Assembly (NCBI RefSeq): GCF_012931845.1 | Contig: NZ_CP051884.1 | Coordinates: forward strand, 2,170,001 to 2,234,000 | Source of the DNA: Cellulomonas taurus | GTDB lineage: Bacteria > Actinomycetota > Actinomycetes > Actinomycetales > Cellulomonadaceae | Length of the DNA: 64,000 nucleotides | Direction: 5' to 3' | In this document: piece after piece, positions 53,938 to 63,837 of the stretch | Numbering within the stretch: the first letter of the stretch is position 1 | How the letters are laid out: the number at the start of each line of letters is the position of its first letter | Translations under genes and position numbers: made by a program | Notes under the pieces: model-generated | Database searches by the model: none | What the model saw: only the letters and a program-made list of their open reading frames with translations | Told to the model about the DNA's origin: nothing

Positions 53938-55062
53938 TCAGTGATCGTGGATACCGGTGTCGGCCACCACCCGGTTCCGTCCGGCGCGCTTCGCCTCGTA
54001 CATCAGCGCATCGGCCCGGGCGATCACCCGCAGCGGTGCCTCGCCGGGGCGGAGCATCGTCACCCCGACGCTGGCGGTGACCGGGACCCCCACCTCGGCC
54101 TCGATGGCACCGGGCAGGCTGCTGCGCAGCCGTTCCGCGGTGTCCTCCGCCGCCGCCAGGTCCACCCCGGGCGTCACCGCGACGAACTCCTCGCCGCCCA
54201 GCCGTGCCACCAGGTCCCCCGACCGCAGGCCCCGTTCCAGCACCCGGGCGACGGTCACCAGCACCTGATCGCCGGCGTCGTGGCCGAGGGTGTCGTTGAC
54301 CTCCTTGAACCGGTCCAGGTCCAGGTACACCAGCGCCACCGGTACACCGGCGTCCACCAGCCGTGCCTGGAAGACCAGTTCCTCCTCCAGGCGGCGCCGG
54401 TTGGCGACCCCGGTGAGTGCGTCGCGGAATGCCATCTCCCGCATGCTCGCTGCCTCCGCACTGGCGGTCCTGGCCGCCTGGAACGCGCGCGCCGCCTGTT
54501 CCTTGCTCCGGGAGAGCACGTGCAGCATCGCGGCCAGGACACCGAGGTAGATGCCGTAGCGGACCAGATCCAGGATGTGCTCGGTGTCCCGTGGCTCGCT
54601 GATCAGCCCGACCGGCCCCACGACCAGCACCGCCAGCACCACCGCGCCGGCATGCACCCCGGCGGTGCGGGTCCGGAACACGACGTACCCGATCACCACG
54701 AACAGGGCCAGCCCCATGAAGACCGTCGGGAACAACGACGCCCAGCCGCCACCCTGAGCCGGTGGGGTCGACAGTCGCGCGCCGAGCATCGCCAGCCACA
54801 GCAGGTCCAAGCCGACCAGCACCACCTGGGAGACCCGTTGCAGCACCTGCGGTCGACGCAGCAGCAGCCAGATGTAGAGGGCCAGCACCACCGCGAGCAC
54901 GGGGAACGTCCACCGCACCAGCGGGTCCGACCAGCGCAGCACGGTGATCGCGAGCACCGACACCAGGCCGACCGTCAGGCACCCCACCAGCACACGCCGG
55001 GTGGTCGCGATGGGGTCGTCGGCCCGGCGCGCGATCGGCACCTCACGGTGCGGGGCGCTCAT
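53938..55062 (-). CDS. Membrane diguanylate cyclase (GGDEF)
   Basis: A 374-residue protein with six membrane segments (about 25-180), a short coiled linker and a GGDEF domain. The active-site motif is GGEEF at 289-293, and the inhibitory site R-S-G-D at 280-283 is intact with the correct spacing. It should make c-di-GMP with product inhibition. The ATG at 55062 has TAGCGT six bases upstream. It is divergent from the FAD oxidoreductase and sits between rseP and dxr, which are normally adjacent. Confidence 0.9.
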   Translation of the reverse strand: MSAPHREVPIARRADDPIATTRRVLVGCLTVGLVSVLAITVLRWSDPLVRWTFPVLAVVLALYIWLLLRRPQVLQRVSQVVLVGLDLLWLAMLGARLSTPPAQGGGWASLFPTVFMGLALFVVIGYVVFRTRTAGVHAGAVVLAVLVVGPVGLISEPRDTEHILDLVRYGIYLGVLAAMLHVLSRSKEQAARAFQAARTASAEAASMREMAFRDALTGVANRRRLEEELVFQARLVDAGVPVALVYLDLDRFKEVNDTLGHDAGDQVLVTVARVLERGLRSGDLVARLGGEEFVAVTPGVDLAAAEDTAERLRSSLPGAIEAEVGVPVTASVGVTMLRPGEAPLRVIARADALMYEAKRAGRNRVVADTGIHDH

Positions 55063-55068
55063 GGCGGC

Positions 55069-55074
55069 ACGCTA
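55069..55074 (-). promoter_or_regulatory. -10 element, leaderless GGDEF gene start
   Basis: TAGCGT on the minus strand, six bases before the ATG at 55062. Confidence 0.5.
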
Positions 55075-55244
55075 CCCGCGGGCCACCTGCACTCCGGCGG
55101 AATGCGGGCGACTTCACCCTGGTGATTGTCGGCCAGCGGGACGGGTCCGTCGTCCCGCCCGGTGGTCGCACGGCCGTCCGCGTGGCCGGACACCCACCCG
55201 CGCGCCCCGTTGCCCCGGCACCCGCGCCGTCCGATGCTGGGCCC

Positions 55245-56495
55245 ATGAGCCTGCCCGCCCTGGCCTGGCGCTCCGAGACGGCCCCACAGCCCGCCGTGCT
55301 CTGGCACCACGCCACGTCCCCCCGTGGGCCGGCGCCCCCTCTGGACGGTGACACCCGGGCGGATGTGGTCGTGATCGGTGCCGGGGCGAGCGGTCTGTGG
55401 GCGGCCTGGGCGTTGTTGGACGCCGACCCGGCGCTGGACCTGGTGCTGATCGACGCGGGGACCATCGGCGACGGGGCCAGTGGACGGGGCATCGGCGGTT
55501 GCTCCGCCTGGACCGACGGCGTGCTGTCCCCGCACCGGGCCGGCCCGCACGGCTGGGACACTGCCCTGCTCCGGGACGCGGTGATCGAGGTCGGCGGAAC
55601 CCTCGCGGCCGACCAGATCGACTGCGACTTCCAGTACCGGGGCGCTGTGCGGGTCGCGGGTGACCGGCGAGGACTGGACCGGCTGCGGTCGAGCGCCGAC
55701 CCCGAGGACCAGGAACTGGACCCGGGGGCGGTGCGGCGACGGCTGCGGCTCGGCCCGGTCGGCCCGAGTCGGTGCCTGCCGCGCTGGTCCGCCGGGACGC
55801 CCGGCGGTCCCGGTGGCCTCGTCCCCGGCGAGTCGCGCGGGTTCACCACCCCGGACTGCGCCACGGTGCAGCCCGCGGCGCTGCTGGACGGTCTGGCGAC
55901 GGCGCTGGTCTCCCGAGGCGCGCGGATCGCCGAGCGGACCCGGGCCGTGCGGATCAGCCCGGGCGCCGTGCGCACCGAGCTGGGCATCATCCGGGCCGAC
56001 CGCATCGTGCAGGCCACCGGGGCCGCGTCGGTGCCCGGGGGTCGCTGGTCGCCGCGTCCGGTGGCGGAGTCGGCGGTCGCCACCGCCGTGGTCGACGCGG
56101 CCCGGTGGGAGCAGATCGGCTTGCGGCGTGGTCAGCTGCTGCACCTCGCCGGGCGCCGTGACCTCCGGGCGGTGCGCACCGCCTCGGACCGCCTGGTGCT
56201 CACGGGGCCCGACACCCGCGTCCTCCGGCCCGGTGCGCTGTCGCCGAGCCTCGCCGATACGGTCGGCGCCCTGTTCCCGGACCTGGCGGCGGTGCCGGTG
56301 ACCCACACCTGGTCGTGGACCCGTGCCGCCGCCAGCGCCTATCCGGTCGGGATCACAGCGGAGGGCATCGGCTGGATCGGCGGGCACGGACCGGAGCCGA
56401 TCGCCGCGGCCAATCTCTCCGGGCGGGTGCTCGCGGACCTGATCACCGGATCGGACACCGCCCTGACCCGGGCCTCGTCCTCCGGCTGGGACTGA
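55245..56495 (+). CDS. FAD-dependent oxidoreductase (DAO family)
   Basis: A 416-residue flavoprotein with the dinucleotide-binding motif VVVIGAGASGLWAAWALL at about residues 46-63. IGGCSAWTDGVLSPH follows and a C-terminal GIGWIGGHGPEPIAAANLSGRVLADLI resembles the DAO/DadA FAD-binding end. The substrate is probably an amine or imino acid but unknown. The ATG at 55245 has GATGCT six bases upstream and no ribosome site. It converges on dxr, with a 21-bp duplication at the junction. Confidence 0.8.
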   Translation: MSLPALAWRSETAPQPAVLWHHATSPRGPAPPLDGDTRADVVVIGAGASGLWAAWALLDADPALDLVLIDAGTIGDGASGRGIGGCSAWTDGVLSPHRAGPHGWDTALLRDAVIEVGGTLAADQIDCDFQYRGAVRVAGDRRGLDRLRSSADPEDQELDPGAVRRRLRLGPVGPSRCLPRWSAGTPGGPGGLVPGESRGFTTPDCATVQPAALLDGLATALVSRGARIAERTRAVRISPGAVRTELGIIRADRIVQATGAASVPGGRWSPRPVAESAVATAVVDAARWEQIGLRRGQLLHLAGRRDLRAVRTASDRLVLTGPDTRVLRPGALSPSLADTVGALFPDLAAVPVTHTWSWTRAAASAYPVGITAEGIGWIGGHGPEPIAAANLSGRVLADLITGSDTALTRASSSGWD

Positions 56496-56529
56496 ACCGG
56501 CGCTGGGACCTCGTCCTCCGGCTGGGACT
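56473..56529. repeat. 21-bp direct repeat at the FAD oxidoreductase/dxr junction
   Basis: The same 21 bases occur at 56473-56493 and 56509-56529, 36 bases apart. The first copy ends at the first base of the oxidoreductase stop codon and the second copy at the first base of the dxr stop codon (as read on plus). Confidence 0.9.
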
Positions 56530-57716
56530 CAGCCCGCGAGCAGTTCGGCGGCCCGCGCCCGGCCCCAGTGTTCCGCCGCGAGCACCTGGTCCAGGGTGGT
56601 GTCGGCGGCCCCGTCCCGGTGCTCCTCGACCACGCGGCGCACCGTCTCGACGATCGCCGGGAAGCGACAGCGCCCGGCCAGGAAGGCGGCCACCGCCACC
56701 TCGTTCGCGGCGTTCAACACCGCCGGGTGGGTGGCCGAGGCCGCCACCGCCTGCCGCGCGAGATCGATGGCGGGAAACACCGCGGAGTCCACCGGCTCGA
56801 AGGTCCAGGTGGTCGCCCGGGTCCAGTCGCAGCCGGGCACCGCCCCGGGCACCCGGTCGGGCCAGCCCAACCCCAGGGCGATCGGCAACCGCATGTCCGG
56901 CGGCGATGCCTGCGCCAGGGTCGAACCGTCGACGAACTCGACCATCGAGTGCACGACCGACTGCGGGTGCACCACCACGTCGATCCGCTCGGCGGGCACG
57001 TCGAACAGCCAGTGCGCCTCGATCAGCTCCAGGCCCTTGTTGACCAGGGTCGCGGAGTTGATCGTGACCACCGGGCCCATCCGCCAGGTGGGGTGCGCCA
57101 ATGCCTGATCCGGCGTCACGGCTGCCAGGTCCGCCACGGCGGCGCCGCGGAACGGTCCCCCGGAGGCGGTGAGCACCAGGCGGGCCACCTCGTCCCGTCG
57201 GCCGCCGCGCAGCGCCTGGGCGATCGCGGAGTGCTCGGAGTCCACCGGCACGATCTGGTCCGGGCGTCGCTGGGCCTGGCGGACCAGGGCGCCACCGACC
57301 ACCAGCGACTCCTTGTTCGCCAGGGCCAGGGTGTTGCCGGCCCGCAGCGCGGCCAGGGTGGGGCCGAGCCCGATCGACCCGGTGATGCCGTTCAGCACCA
57401 CGTCGACCGACCGGGCGGCGAGCTGGGCGGCGGCGGCCGGCCCGGTCAGCAGTTCGAGGTCGACCAGGGGCAGCCCGGCCTCGGTCGACTGCCGGGTGTG
57501 CGCGGCGAGCACGGCGTCGGCGACGGTGGGATCCGCGACCGCCACCGTCGTCGCACCGAGCCGTGCCGCCTGGGCACCGAGCGCCTCGGGGTCGGCACCC
57601 CCGGCGGCGACCCCGGTCACCCGGAACCGGTCCGGCGCGTCCAGCACCACCTGTTCGGCCTGACGACCGATGGACCCGGTGGAACCCAGCAGGACGACGT
57701 CCCGTCGTTCGGTCAC
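56529..57716 (-). CDS. dxr: 1-deoxy-D-xylulose 5-phosphate reductoisomerase
   Basis: A 395-residue NADPH-dependent enzyme of the MEP isoprenoid pathway and the target of fosmidomycin. [11 protein letters not shown] is the nucleotide-binding site, [12 protein letters not shown] and [13 protein letters not shown] carry metal and substrate ligands, and [31 protein letters not shown] is the signature. GTG 57716 lies ten bases after the DivIVA-domain gene's stop codon. The ribosome site is distant, so coupling to the upstream gene is likely. Confidence 0.95.
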   Translation of the reverse strand: MTERRDVVLLGSTGSIGRQAEQVVLDAPDRFRVTGVAAGGADPEALGAQAARLGATTVAVADPTVADAVLAAHTRQSTEAGLPLVDLELLTGPAAAAQLAARSVDVVLNGITGSIGLGPTLAALRAGNTLALANKESLVVGGALVRQAQRRPDQIVPVDSEHSAIAQALRGGRRDEVARLVLTASGGPFRGAAVADLAAVTPDQALAHPTWRMGPVVTINSATLVNKGLELIEAHWLFDVPAERIDVVVHPQSVVHSMVEFVDGSTLAQASPPDMRLPIALGLGWPDRVPGAVPGCDWTRATTWTFEPVDSAVFPAIDLARQAVAASATHPAVLNAANEVAVAAFLAGRCRFPAIVETVRRVVEEHRDGAADTTLDQVLAAEHWGRARAAELLAG

Positions 57717-57726
57717 CGGGTAGCAC

Positions 57727-58284
57727 TCACTCCGCGGCGAGCAGGACGTCGATCGCGCGCTCCAGGAACGCGTCCACCGGCGCCTCGGCGTAGGCGCGGC
57801 CACCACGGGCACGCGCGAAGGTCGCCGCGCGCAGGTCCTGGGCGGACAGCGGCTCGTTCCGGTCGAAGTACCCCACCAGCCGGTGGCACACAGCGTCCAC
57901 CTGCTCCGCGTCGTAACCGGGGCGACGGCCGCTGGGGGCCGCGAACCGCTCGCCGTCGGGCCGGGTCAGCCGTCCGTACAGGGTGCGCGCCTGGTCGGCC
58001 AGGTGCTCCAGCCACGCCTGGCGGCCGCGCTCGTTGATGAAGTCCGCCCGGGAACGCGCCACGAAGGCCGCCTCGAGCCGGTCCAGCGCGGCGTCGACCG
58101 CGGTGGTCGAGTAGCCGTGCCGCACCAGGTCGAAGGCGACGGTGCGGACGTCCTTGCCGGTCAGCGCACCGGCCGGACCCTGCTCGTACACGGTCCGAGC
58201 GTGAGCGAAGAAGTCATCGACCTCCTCCGTGTGATACCCGGTCTTCAGACCGGACACCTTGCGGAACATGACTCCGTCGCTCAT
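57727..58284 (-). CDS. DivIVA-domain protein
   Basis: A 185-residue protein with two to three short DivIVA-type motifs. [24 protein letters not shown] is at about residues 7-30, [18 protein letters not shown] near 125, and [18 protein letters not shown] ends it. The long coiled coil of true Wag31/DivIVA is missing, so it is not the polar growth scaffold itself. Function unknown. The ATG at 58284 has GAGGAGG seven bases upstream. rlmN lies two bases upstream and dxr ten bases downstream. Confidence 0.8.
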   Translation of the reverse strand: MSDGVMFRKVSGLKTGYHTEEVDDFFAHARTVYEQGPAGALTGKDVRTVAFDLVRHGYSTTAVDAALDRLEAAFVARSRADFINERGRQAWLEHLADQARTLYGRLTRPDGERFAAPSGRRPGYDAEQVDAVCHRLVGYFDRNEPLSAQDLRAATFARARGGRAYAEAPVDAFLERAIDVLLAAE

Positions 58285-58286
58285 TC

Positions 58287-59411
58287 TCAGTCCTCCTCAG
58301 CCGCCAACTGTCCGCAGGCGCCGTCGATGTCGCTCCCACGGGTGTCCCGCACCGTGGTCGGGATGCCGTGTGCCCGCAAGCGTGCCACGAACTCGGCCTC
58401 CACCGCGGGATCGCTCGCCGTCCACTTCGAACCCGGGGTCGGATTCAGCGGGATCGGGTTGCAGTGCACCCAGCCGCGACCACGTCGGTTGAGCTCGGTG
58501 CCGAGCAGGTCGGCGCGCCACGCCTGGTCGTTGATGTCGCGCATCAGCGCGTACTCGATGGAGACGCGGCGACCGGTGGCCTCGAAGTACCGCCGCGCGG
58601 AGTCCAGCACCTCCTTGACCGAGAACTTCTCGTTCATCGGCACCAGCTCGGAGCGCAGCTCGTCGTCCGGCGCGTGCAGGGACAGCGCCAGGGTGACCGG
58701 GATGCCCTCCTTCGCCAGGCGGTCCATCGCCGGGGCCAGGCCGACGGTGGACACCGTGATGTTCCGGGCGCTCATCCCGAAGCCCTCGGGGGTCGGGGCG
58801 GTCAGCGCCCGCACCGTCGCCATCACGGTCTTGTAGTTGGCCAGCGGCTCGCCCATGCCCATGAACACGACGTTCGACAGCCGGGTGTCGCCGCCGGGGA
58901 CCTCACCGTTGGCGAGCGAGCGGGCGGCGGAGCGCACCTGCTCGATGATCTCGGCCGGGGACAGGTTCCGGGTCAGGCCCAGCTGACCGGTGGCGCAGAA
59001 CGGGCAGGCCATCCCGCAGCCGGCCTGGGAGGACACGCAGAGGGTCGACCGGTTCGCGTACCGCATCAGCACCGACTCGACCTTGGCGCCGTCGAACAGG
59101 TGCCACAGGGTCTTGACGGTGGTGCCGCCGTCGGCCCGCAGGGTGCGCGCCGGGGTCAGCAGCTCGGGGAACATCGCCTCCACCAGCAGGTCACGGCTGG
59201 CGGCCGGCAGGTCGGTCATCGCGGCCGGGTCCGAGGTGAGGTGGCTGAAGTAGTGGGTGGCCAGCTGCTTGGCACGCAGCGGCTTCTCCCCCAGCTCGAC
59301 GACCTTCGCGACGCGCTCCTCCGGCGTCAGGTCGGCGAAGTGCTTCGGCGGCTTGCCGCGAGCACCGCGGGCGGGGGTGGACAGGTTGAGGGCGACAGGG
59401 GTCGTGGTCAT
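58287..59411 (-). CDS. rlmN: Dual-specificity 23S rRNA/tRNA adenine-C2 methyltransferase
   Basis: A 374-residue radical-SAM enzyme that methylates A2503 of 23S rRNA and A37 of some tRNAs. The cluster motif C-x3-C-x2-C is Cys132, Cys136 and Cys139 (CGMACPFC), and the C-terminal DIDGACGQL carries the second catalytic Cys. [13 protein letters not shown] and [13 protein letters not shown] are typical. The ATG at 59411 has GGAG six bases upstream. Confidence 0.96.
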   Translation of the reverse strand: MTTTPVALNLSTPARGARGKPPKHFADLTPEERVAKVVELGEKPLRAKQLATHYFSHLTSDPAAMTDLPAASRDLLVEAMFPELLTPARTLRADGGTTVKTLWHLFDGAKVESVLMRYANRSTLCVSSQAGCGMACPFCATGQLGLTRNLSPAEIIEQVRSAARSLANGEVPGGDTRLSNVVFMGMGEPLANYKTVMATVRALTAPTPEGFGMSARNITVSTVGLAPAMDRLAKEGIPVTLALSLHAPDDELRSELVPMNEKFSVKEVLDSARRYFEATGRRVSIEYALMRDINDQAWRADLLGTELNRRGRGWVHCNPIPLNPTPGSKWTASDPAVEAEFVARLRAHGIPTTVRDTRGSDIDGACGQLAAEED

Positions 59412-59450
59412 GCGAGGCTCCGGCAGGTGTCGGCTGAGTGTGGGGCGCGG

Positions 59451-60296
59451 TCAGGCCGCGACCGGCTGCAGGGCGTGCAGCAGCAGGTAGATCACGGGGG
59501 CGGCGAGCAGCAGCGAGTCGATCCGGTCCAGCACACCACCGTGGCCGGGGAGGACGCTGCCCATGTCCTTGAGTTCGAGGTCCCGCTTGAGCAGTGACTC
59601 CGCGAGGTCTCCGAGGGTGGCCACCGCCACCGCCGCGACCCCGAGCAGCGCACCGACCGCCGGGTCTCCGTCGAACATGAGGTGCACTCCGAGCACCCCG
59701 ACCACACATGCCAACACCAAGGACCCCGCCAGACCTTCCCAGGTCTTCTTGGGACTCACCGCCGGTGCCAGCGGGTGACGGCCGATCAGGACGCCGACGG
59801 CATAGCCACCGGTGTCGTTCGCGACGCAGAGCAGCACGAACAGGGCGACCCGGGCCGCACCGTCCTCGGCCGCCAGCATCAGCATCACGAAGCCGCCCAT
59901 CAGCGGCAGATAGGCGGCGGCGAACGTGCCCGCCGTCGCGTCGCGCAGTGCCGCGGGGCCGGATCCGTCCAGCACCCGCCAGATCACCAGCCCACCGACG
60001 GTGAGCACGAAGGCGACGAACAGCGCCTCCGGCCCCGCGACGTAGGCGGAGACCAGGATTCCGATGTCCCCGACCAGCAGCGGCAGCAGCGGGATGTGCA
60101 CCCCGCGCCGGCTGAACGCCTGGGCCAGCTCCCACAGCCCGACGCCCACCGCCGCCACCGCCACCACCCCGAAGAGCTCCTTGCGGAAGATCAGCGAGGC
60201 GGCGACGACGACGAGCAGACCGAGACCCACCGCGACGGCGACCGGGAGGTTCCGGCCCGCGCGGGGAGGCGTGGTGGGGGCGACGGTGGTGGACAT
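59451..60296 (-). CDS. cdsA: Phosphatidate cytidylyltransferase (CDP-diacylglycerol synthase)
   Basis: A 281-residue integral membrane enzyme with seven or eight hydrophobic segments. The C-terminal CdsA signature is SLLKRDLELKDMGSVLPGHGG followed by LDRIDS. It makes CDP-diacylglycerol, the substrate of PgsA encoded earlier in the window. The ATG at 60296 is seven bases after the frr stop codon and has GAGG five bases upstream. rlmN follows 39 bases downstream. Confidence 0.95.
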   Translation of the reverse strand: MSTTVAPTTPPRAGRNLPVAVAVGLGLLVVVAASLIFRKELFGVVAVAAVGVGLWELAQAFSRRGVHIPLLPLLVGDIGILVSAYVAGPEALFVAFVLTVGGLVIWRVLDGSGPAALRDATAGTFAAAYLPLMGGFVMLMLAAEDGAARVALFVLLCVANDTGGYAVGVLIGRHPLAPAVSPKKTWEGLAGSLVLACVVGVLGVHLMFDGDPAVGALLGVAAVAVATLGDLAESLLKRDLELKDMGSVLPGHGGVLDRIDSLLLAAPVIYLLLHALQPVAA

Positions 60297-60303
60297 GACT
60301 GCC

Positions 60304-60861
60304 TCAGACCTCGAGGAGCTCGCTCTCCTTGGCGGACAGGACGGTGTCGATGGTGTCGACGTGCCCCTTGGTCAGGGACTCCAGCTCCTTCTCCGCCCGG
60401 GCGACCTCGTCCTCGCCGACCTCGCCGTCCTTGACCAGCTTGTCCAGCCCGTCCTTGGCACGGCGGCGCACGCTGCGGATCGAGATCTTGGCGTCCTCGG
60501 CCTTGGTCTTGGCCAGCTTCACGTAGTCCCGGCGCCGCTCCTCGGTGAGGGCGGGCAGGATGATCCGGATCGCGTTGCCGTCGTTGCTCGGGTTCACGCC
60601 GAGGTCGGAGTCGCGCAGCGCCTTCTCGATGGCGGCCATCGCGGACTTGTCGAAGGGTGAGATCAGCACGGTGCGCGCCTCGGTCACCTGGAAGGACGCG
60701 AGCTGCTGCAGCGGGGTCGGTGCGCCGTAGTAGTCGACGATGATCTTGTTGAACATCGCGGCGTTCGCCCGACCGGTGCGGATCCCGGCGAAGTCCTCCT
60801 TGGCGACCTCGACGGCCTTGTCCATCTTCTCCTCGGCCTCGAGGAGGATGTCGTCGATCAC
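60304..60861 (-). CDS. frr: Ribosome recycling factor
   Basis: A 185-residue RRF that splits post-termination ribosomes with EF-G. It has the normal length and typical segments [49 protein letters not shown] and [24 protein letters not shown] 60861 has AAAGGAG five bases upstream. pyrH precedes it by 43 bases. Confidence 0.97.
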   Translation of the reverse strand: MIDDILLEAEEKMDKAVEVAKEDFAGIRTGRANAAMFNKIIVDYYGAPTPLQQLASFQVTEARTVLISPFDKSAMAAIEKALRDSDLGVNPSNDGNAIRIILPALTEERRRDYVKLAKTKAEDAKISIRSVRRRAKDGLDKLVKDGEVGEDEVARAEKELESLTKGHVDTIDTVLSAKESELLEV

Positions 60862-60904
60862 GGTGGCTCCTTTGGTTCTGTGGTACGGGAGAGTCAGGCG
60901 GGGT

Positions 60905-61651
60905 TCAGTCCTCGGTGACCAGGGTCCCGATCTTCTCACCCCGGAGTGCCCGGGTGACATTCCCCGGCTCCTCCAGCCCGAAGACACGCATCCGCACGCC
61001 GTTGTCGCGGCACATGCTCAGGGCGGTCGAGTCCATCACGCCGAGCTCGCCGACGATCGCCTCGGTGTAGGTCAGGTGGTCCAGGCGCTCGGCGTCCGGG
61101 TTGGTGCGCGGGTCGGCGGTGTAGACCCCGTCGACGCCGTTCTTGCCCATCAGCACCTCGTCGCAGTGCGTCTCCAGCGCGCGCTGGACCGACACGGTGT
61201 CGGTGGAGAAGTAGGGCAGACCGGCACCGGCACCGAAGATGACCACGCGGTCCTTCTCCAGGTGGCGGATCGCCCGCAGCGGGATGTACGGCTCCGCGAC
61301 CTGGCCCATGGTGATCGCGGTCTGCACCCGGGTGCTCACCCCGGCCTGCTCCAGGAAGTCCTGCAGGGCCAGGCAGTTCATCACGGTGCCGAGCATGCCC
61401 ATGTAGTCGGCGCGGGACCGGTCCAGGCCCATCGTGGCGAGCTGGGCGCCACGGAAGAAGTTGCCGCCCCCGACGACGATGGCGACCTGCACCCCATCGG
61501 CCACGGCGGCACCGATCTCACTGGCGATCCGCCGGACGACAGCGGCGTCAAGCCCGATCGACCCGCCGCCGAACGCCTCGCCGGACAGCTTCAGCAGCAC
61601 CCGCCGTGCGGTGCGGACCTCGCCGGTCGTCTCCTCGATCATGGTGGCCAT
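60905..61651 (-). CDS. pyrH: Uridylate kinase
   Basis: A 248-residue UMP kinase. The phosphate-binding segment [12 protein letters not shown] is at residues 18-29, with [22 protein letters not shown] and [26 protein letters not shown]. The ATG at 61651 has GGAGGG seven bases upstream. It sits downstream of tsf after a strong hairpin, so it may have its own promoter or depend on read-through. Confidence 0.97.
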   Translation of the reverse strand: MATMIEETTGEVRTARRVLLKLSGEAFGGGSIGLDAAVVRRIASEIGAAVADGVQVAIVVGGGNFFRGAQLATMGLDRSRADYMGMLGTVMNCLALQDFLEQAGVSTRVQTAITMGQVAEPYIPLRAIRHLEKDRVVIFGAGAGLPYFSTDTVSVQRALETHCDEVLMGKNGVDGVYTADPRTNPDAERLDHLTYTEAIVGELGVMDSTALSMCRDNGVRMRVFGLEEPGNVTRALRGEKIGTLVTED

Positions 61652-61704
61652 GGTGGATCCCTCCGGGGGTCGTCGACAGGCGGGTGGTACTGGTCGTGCT
61701 CGCG

Positions 61705-61741
61705 CCGGTGGCCCCGACCCTGTGCGGGCCGGGGCCACCGG
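61705..61741 (-). terminator. Terminator after tsf
   Basis: A 12-bp perfect stem (61705-61716 with 61730-61741) and 13-base loop begin 12 bases after the tsf stop codon and would end the rpsB-tsf transcript. There is no T-run. Confidence 0.8.
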
Positions 61742-61753
61742 ATGCGGGGTGCG

Positions 61754-62599
61754 TCAGGCGCCGACGCGGTACCGGACGAAGCCGGTGACGGTGCCGCCGG
61801 CCTCGGCCAGCACCTGGCCGACCGACTTCTTCGGGTCCTTCGCGAAGGGCTGGTCCAGCAGGACGACCTCCTTGAAGAAGCCGTTCAGGCGACCCTCGAC
61901 GATCTTCGGCAGCGCGGCCTCCGGCTTGCCCTCGTTACGCGAGGTCTCCTCGGCGATCCGACGCTCGTTCTCGACCGTCTCGGCCGGGACGTCGTCGCGG
62001 GTGAGGTACGCCGGGGAGTACGCCGCGATGTGCGTGGCGATGTCCCGGGCGATCTCGGCACCCTTGGCGTCGGTGGCGACCAGCACGCCGACCTGCGGCG
62101 GGAGGTCCTTGTTCACCTTGTGCAGGTAGACGGTGACCTTCTCGCCGGCGACGCGCTCCAGGCGACGCACGACCAGCTTCTCACCGAGCACCGCGGCGGT
62201 CTCGTCGACGATCTCGGACAGCGGCTTGCCGTCCACGTCGGCGGAGATCAGGGCGTCGGCGTCGCGGGCACCGGAGGCGACCGCGGTGGCGAGGACCTTC
62301 TCGGCCAGGGTGATGAAGGTGGCGTTCTTGGTGACGAAGTCCGTCTCCGAGTTCACCTCGACGATGACGCCGACCTCGTTCTCGCCGTCACCGGCGGTCA
62401 CGACCTCGGCGGCCACCAGGCCGTCGGACGCCGAACGGCTCTCCCGCTTGGAGACGCCCTTCAGGCCCTTGACGCGGATGATCTCCAGCGCCTTGTCCTT
62501 GTCGCCCTCGGCCTCTTCCAGCGCCTTCTTGACGTCCATCATGCCGGCACCGGTGGCCTCACGGAGGTCCTTGATGTCAGCGAGGCTGTAGTTCGCCAT
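61754..62599 (-). CDS. tsf: Elongation factor Ts
   Basis: A 281-residue nucleotide-exchange factor for EF-Tu. The N-terminal UBA-like domain (LREATGAGMMDVKKALEEAEGD) and the NSETDFVTKNATF signature are present. The ATG at 62599 lies 29 bases after the rpsB stop codon, the usual rpsB-tsf operon; its ribosome site is GAGGAC-like. Confidence 0.97.
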   Translation of the reverse strand: MANYSLADIKDLREATGAGMMDVKKALEEAEGDKDKALEIIRVKGLKGVSKRESRSASDGLVAAEVVTAGDGENEVGVIVEVNSETDFVTKNATFITLAEKVLATAVASGARDADALISADVDGKPLSEIVDETAAVLGEKLVVRRLERVAGEKVTVYLHKVNKDLPPQVGVLVATDAKGAEIARDIATHIAAYSPAYLTRDDVPAETVENERRIAEETSRNEGKPEAALPKIVEGRLNGFFKEVVLLDQPFAKDPKKSVGQVLAEAGGTVTGFVRYRVGA

Positions 62600-62628
62600 C
62601 TGTGTATCCGTCCTCGTGGTGGTGGGTG

Positions 62629-63573
62629 TCAGTTGGCGGTGGTGTCGGACTCGGTCGCGGCGGCCTCGGCGACCTCGGTCTCGGCAGCCTCAGCGGCGGC
62701 CTCGACGGCCGGAGCGGCGTCCTGACCCGGGGTGGCGGCACCCTCGGTGGCGGCGGCCTCACCGGCGGGGGCCTCGGCGTCACCAGCGGCACCGGCGAGC
62801 AGCTCGCGCTCCCACTCGGCCAGCGGCTCGGCCTCGGTGGCGGTGCCGGCGGCAGCGCCCTCGGTCTGGCCCGAGCGGGCGGCGTGACGGGCCATGGTGC
62901 CCTCGGCCGCGGCGTCGGCGATCACGCGGGTCAGCAGCTGCACGGCGCGGATCGCGTCGTCGTTGCCCGGGATCGGGAAGTCGACCACGTCCGGGTCGCA
63001 GTTGGTGTCCAGGATCGCGACGATCGGGATGTTGAGCTTGCGCGCCTCGTCGACGGCCAGGTGCTCCTTGTTGGTGTCCACGATCCACACGGCCGAGGGG
63101 ACCCGGGCCATGTCGCGGATGCCGCCGAGGGTCTTGGCGAGCTTGTCCTTCTCGCGGCGCATGATCAGCAGCTCCTTCTTGGTGAAGGCGCTCCCCGCGA
63201 CGTCGTCGAAGTCGATGAGCTCGAGCTCCTTGAGGCGCTGCAGGCGCTTGTTCACCGTCTGGAAGTTGGTGAGCATGCCACCGAGCCAGCGCTGGTTCAC
63301 GTAGGGCATCCCGACCCGGGCTGCCTGCTCCGCGATCGGCTCCTGCGCCTGCTTCTTGGTGCCGACGAACAGGATGCTGCCGCCGTGGGAGACGGTCTCC
63401 TTGACGAACTCGTAGGCGCGGTCGATGTACGACAGCGACTGCTGCAGGTCGACGATGTAGATGCCGTTGCGCTCGGTGAAGATGAAGCGCTTCATCTTCG
63501 GGTTCCACCGACGGGTCTGGTGTCCGAAGTGGACACCGCTCTCGAGCAGCTGGCGCATGGTCACGACGGCCAT
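62629..63573 (-). CDS. rpsB: 30S ribosomal protein S2
   Basis: A 314-residue S2. [18 protein letters not shown] begins the conserved core, followed by [18 protein letters not shown] and [10 protein letters not shown]. The last 80 residues are a low-complexity Ala/Glu-rich tail, common in actinobacterial S2. The ATG at 63573 has GGAAGGA seven bases upstream. A 9-bp hairpin lies directly before the ribosome site. Confidence 0.97.
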   Translation of the reverse strand: MAVVTMRQLLESGVHFGHQTRRWNPKMKRFIFTERNGIYIVDLQQSLSYIDRAYEFVKETVSHGGSILFVGTKKQAQEPIAEQAARVGMPYVNQRWLGGMLTNFQTVNKRLQRLKELELIDFDDVAGSAFTKKELLIMRREKDKLAKTLGGIRDMARVPSAVWIVDTNKEHLAVDEARKLNIPIVAILDTNCDPDVVDFPIPGNDDAIRAVQLLTRVIADAAAEGTMARHAARSGQTEGAAAGTATEAEPLAEWERELLAGAAGDAEAPAGEAAATEGAATPGQDAAPAVEAAAEAAETEVAEAAATESDTTAN

Positions 63574-63587
63574 GGCACGTCCTTCCG

Positions 63588-63608
63588 GCGCGCCCCACGG
63601 GGGCGCGC
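63588..63608 (-). promoter_or_regulatory. Hairpin next to the rpsB ribosome-binding site
   Basis: A 9-bp perfect stem GCGCGCCCC/GGGGCGCGC with a 3-base loop ends 14 bases before the rpsB ATG, touching the ribosome site. It is a candidate for S2 autogenous control. Confidence 0.5.
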
Positions 63609-63831
63609 ATCATGAGGGCGGACTCCGCACGAGGCGAGGCCCGCTGGTTCGGTTGTCGATGCCGTCCAGGTGGACCGCATCCCTGGCGTCACGCCTCGGT
63701 CGACACCGTCCGGGGACCGGACGGACCGCTGCCGACGTCGGCCCGCACCACACTCCCGGCGACCAGGTCGTCGAGGATGAGGGGCGGTGATGACGCGCGA
63801 TGTCGATCGGCACGCACCGATCGCATCCGGA

Positions 63832-63837
63832 AGTCTA
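63832..63837 (-). promoter_or_regulatory. -10 element of the rpsB-tsf promoter
   Basis: TAGACT on the minus strand within GGTAGACTTCC; the transcript would begin near 63825 with a leader of about 250 bases. The -35 is poor. Confidence 0.45.
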
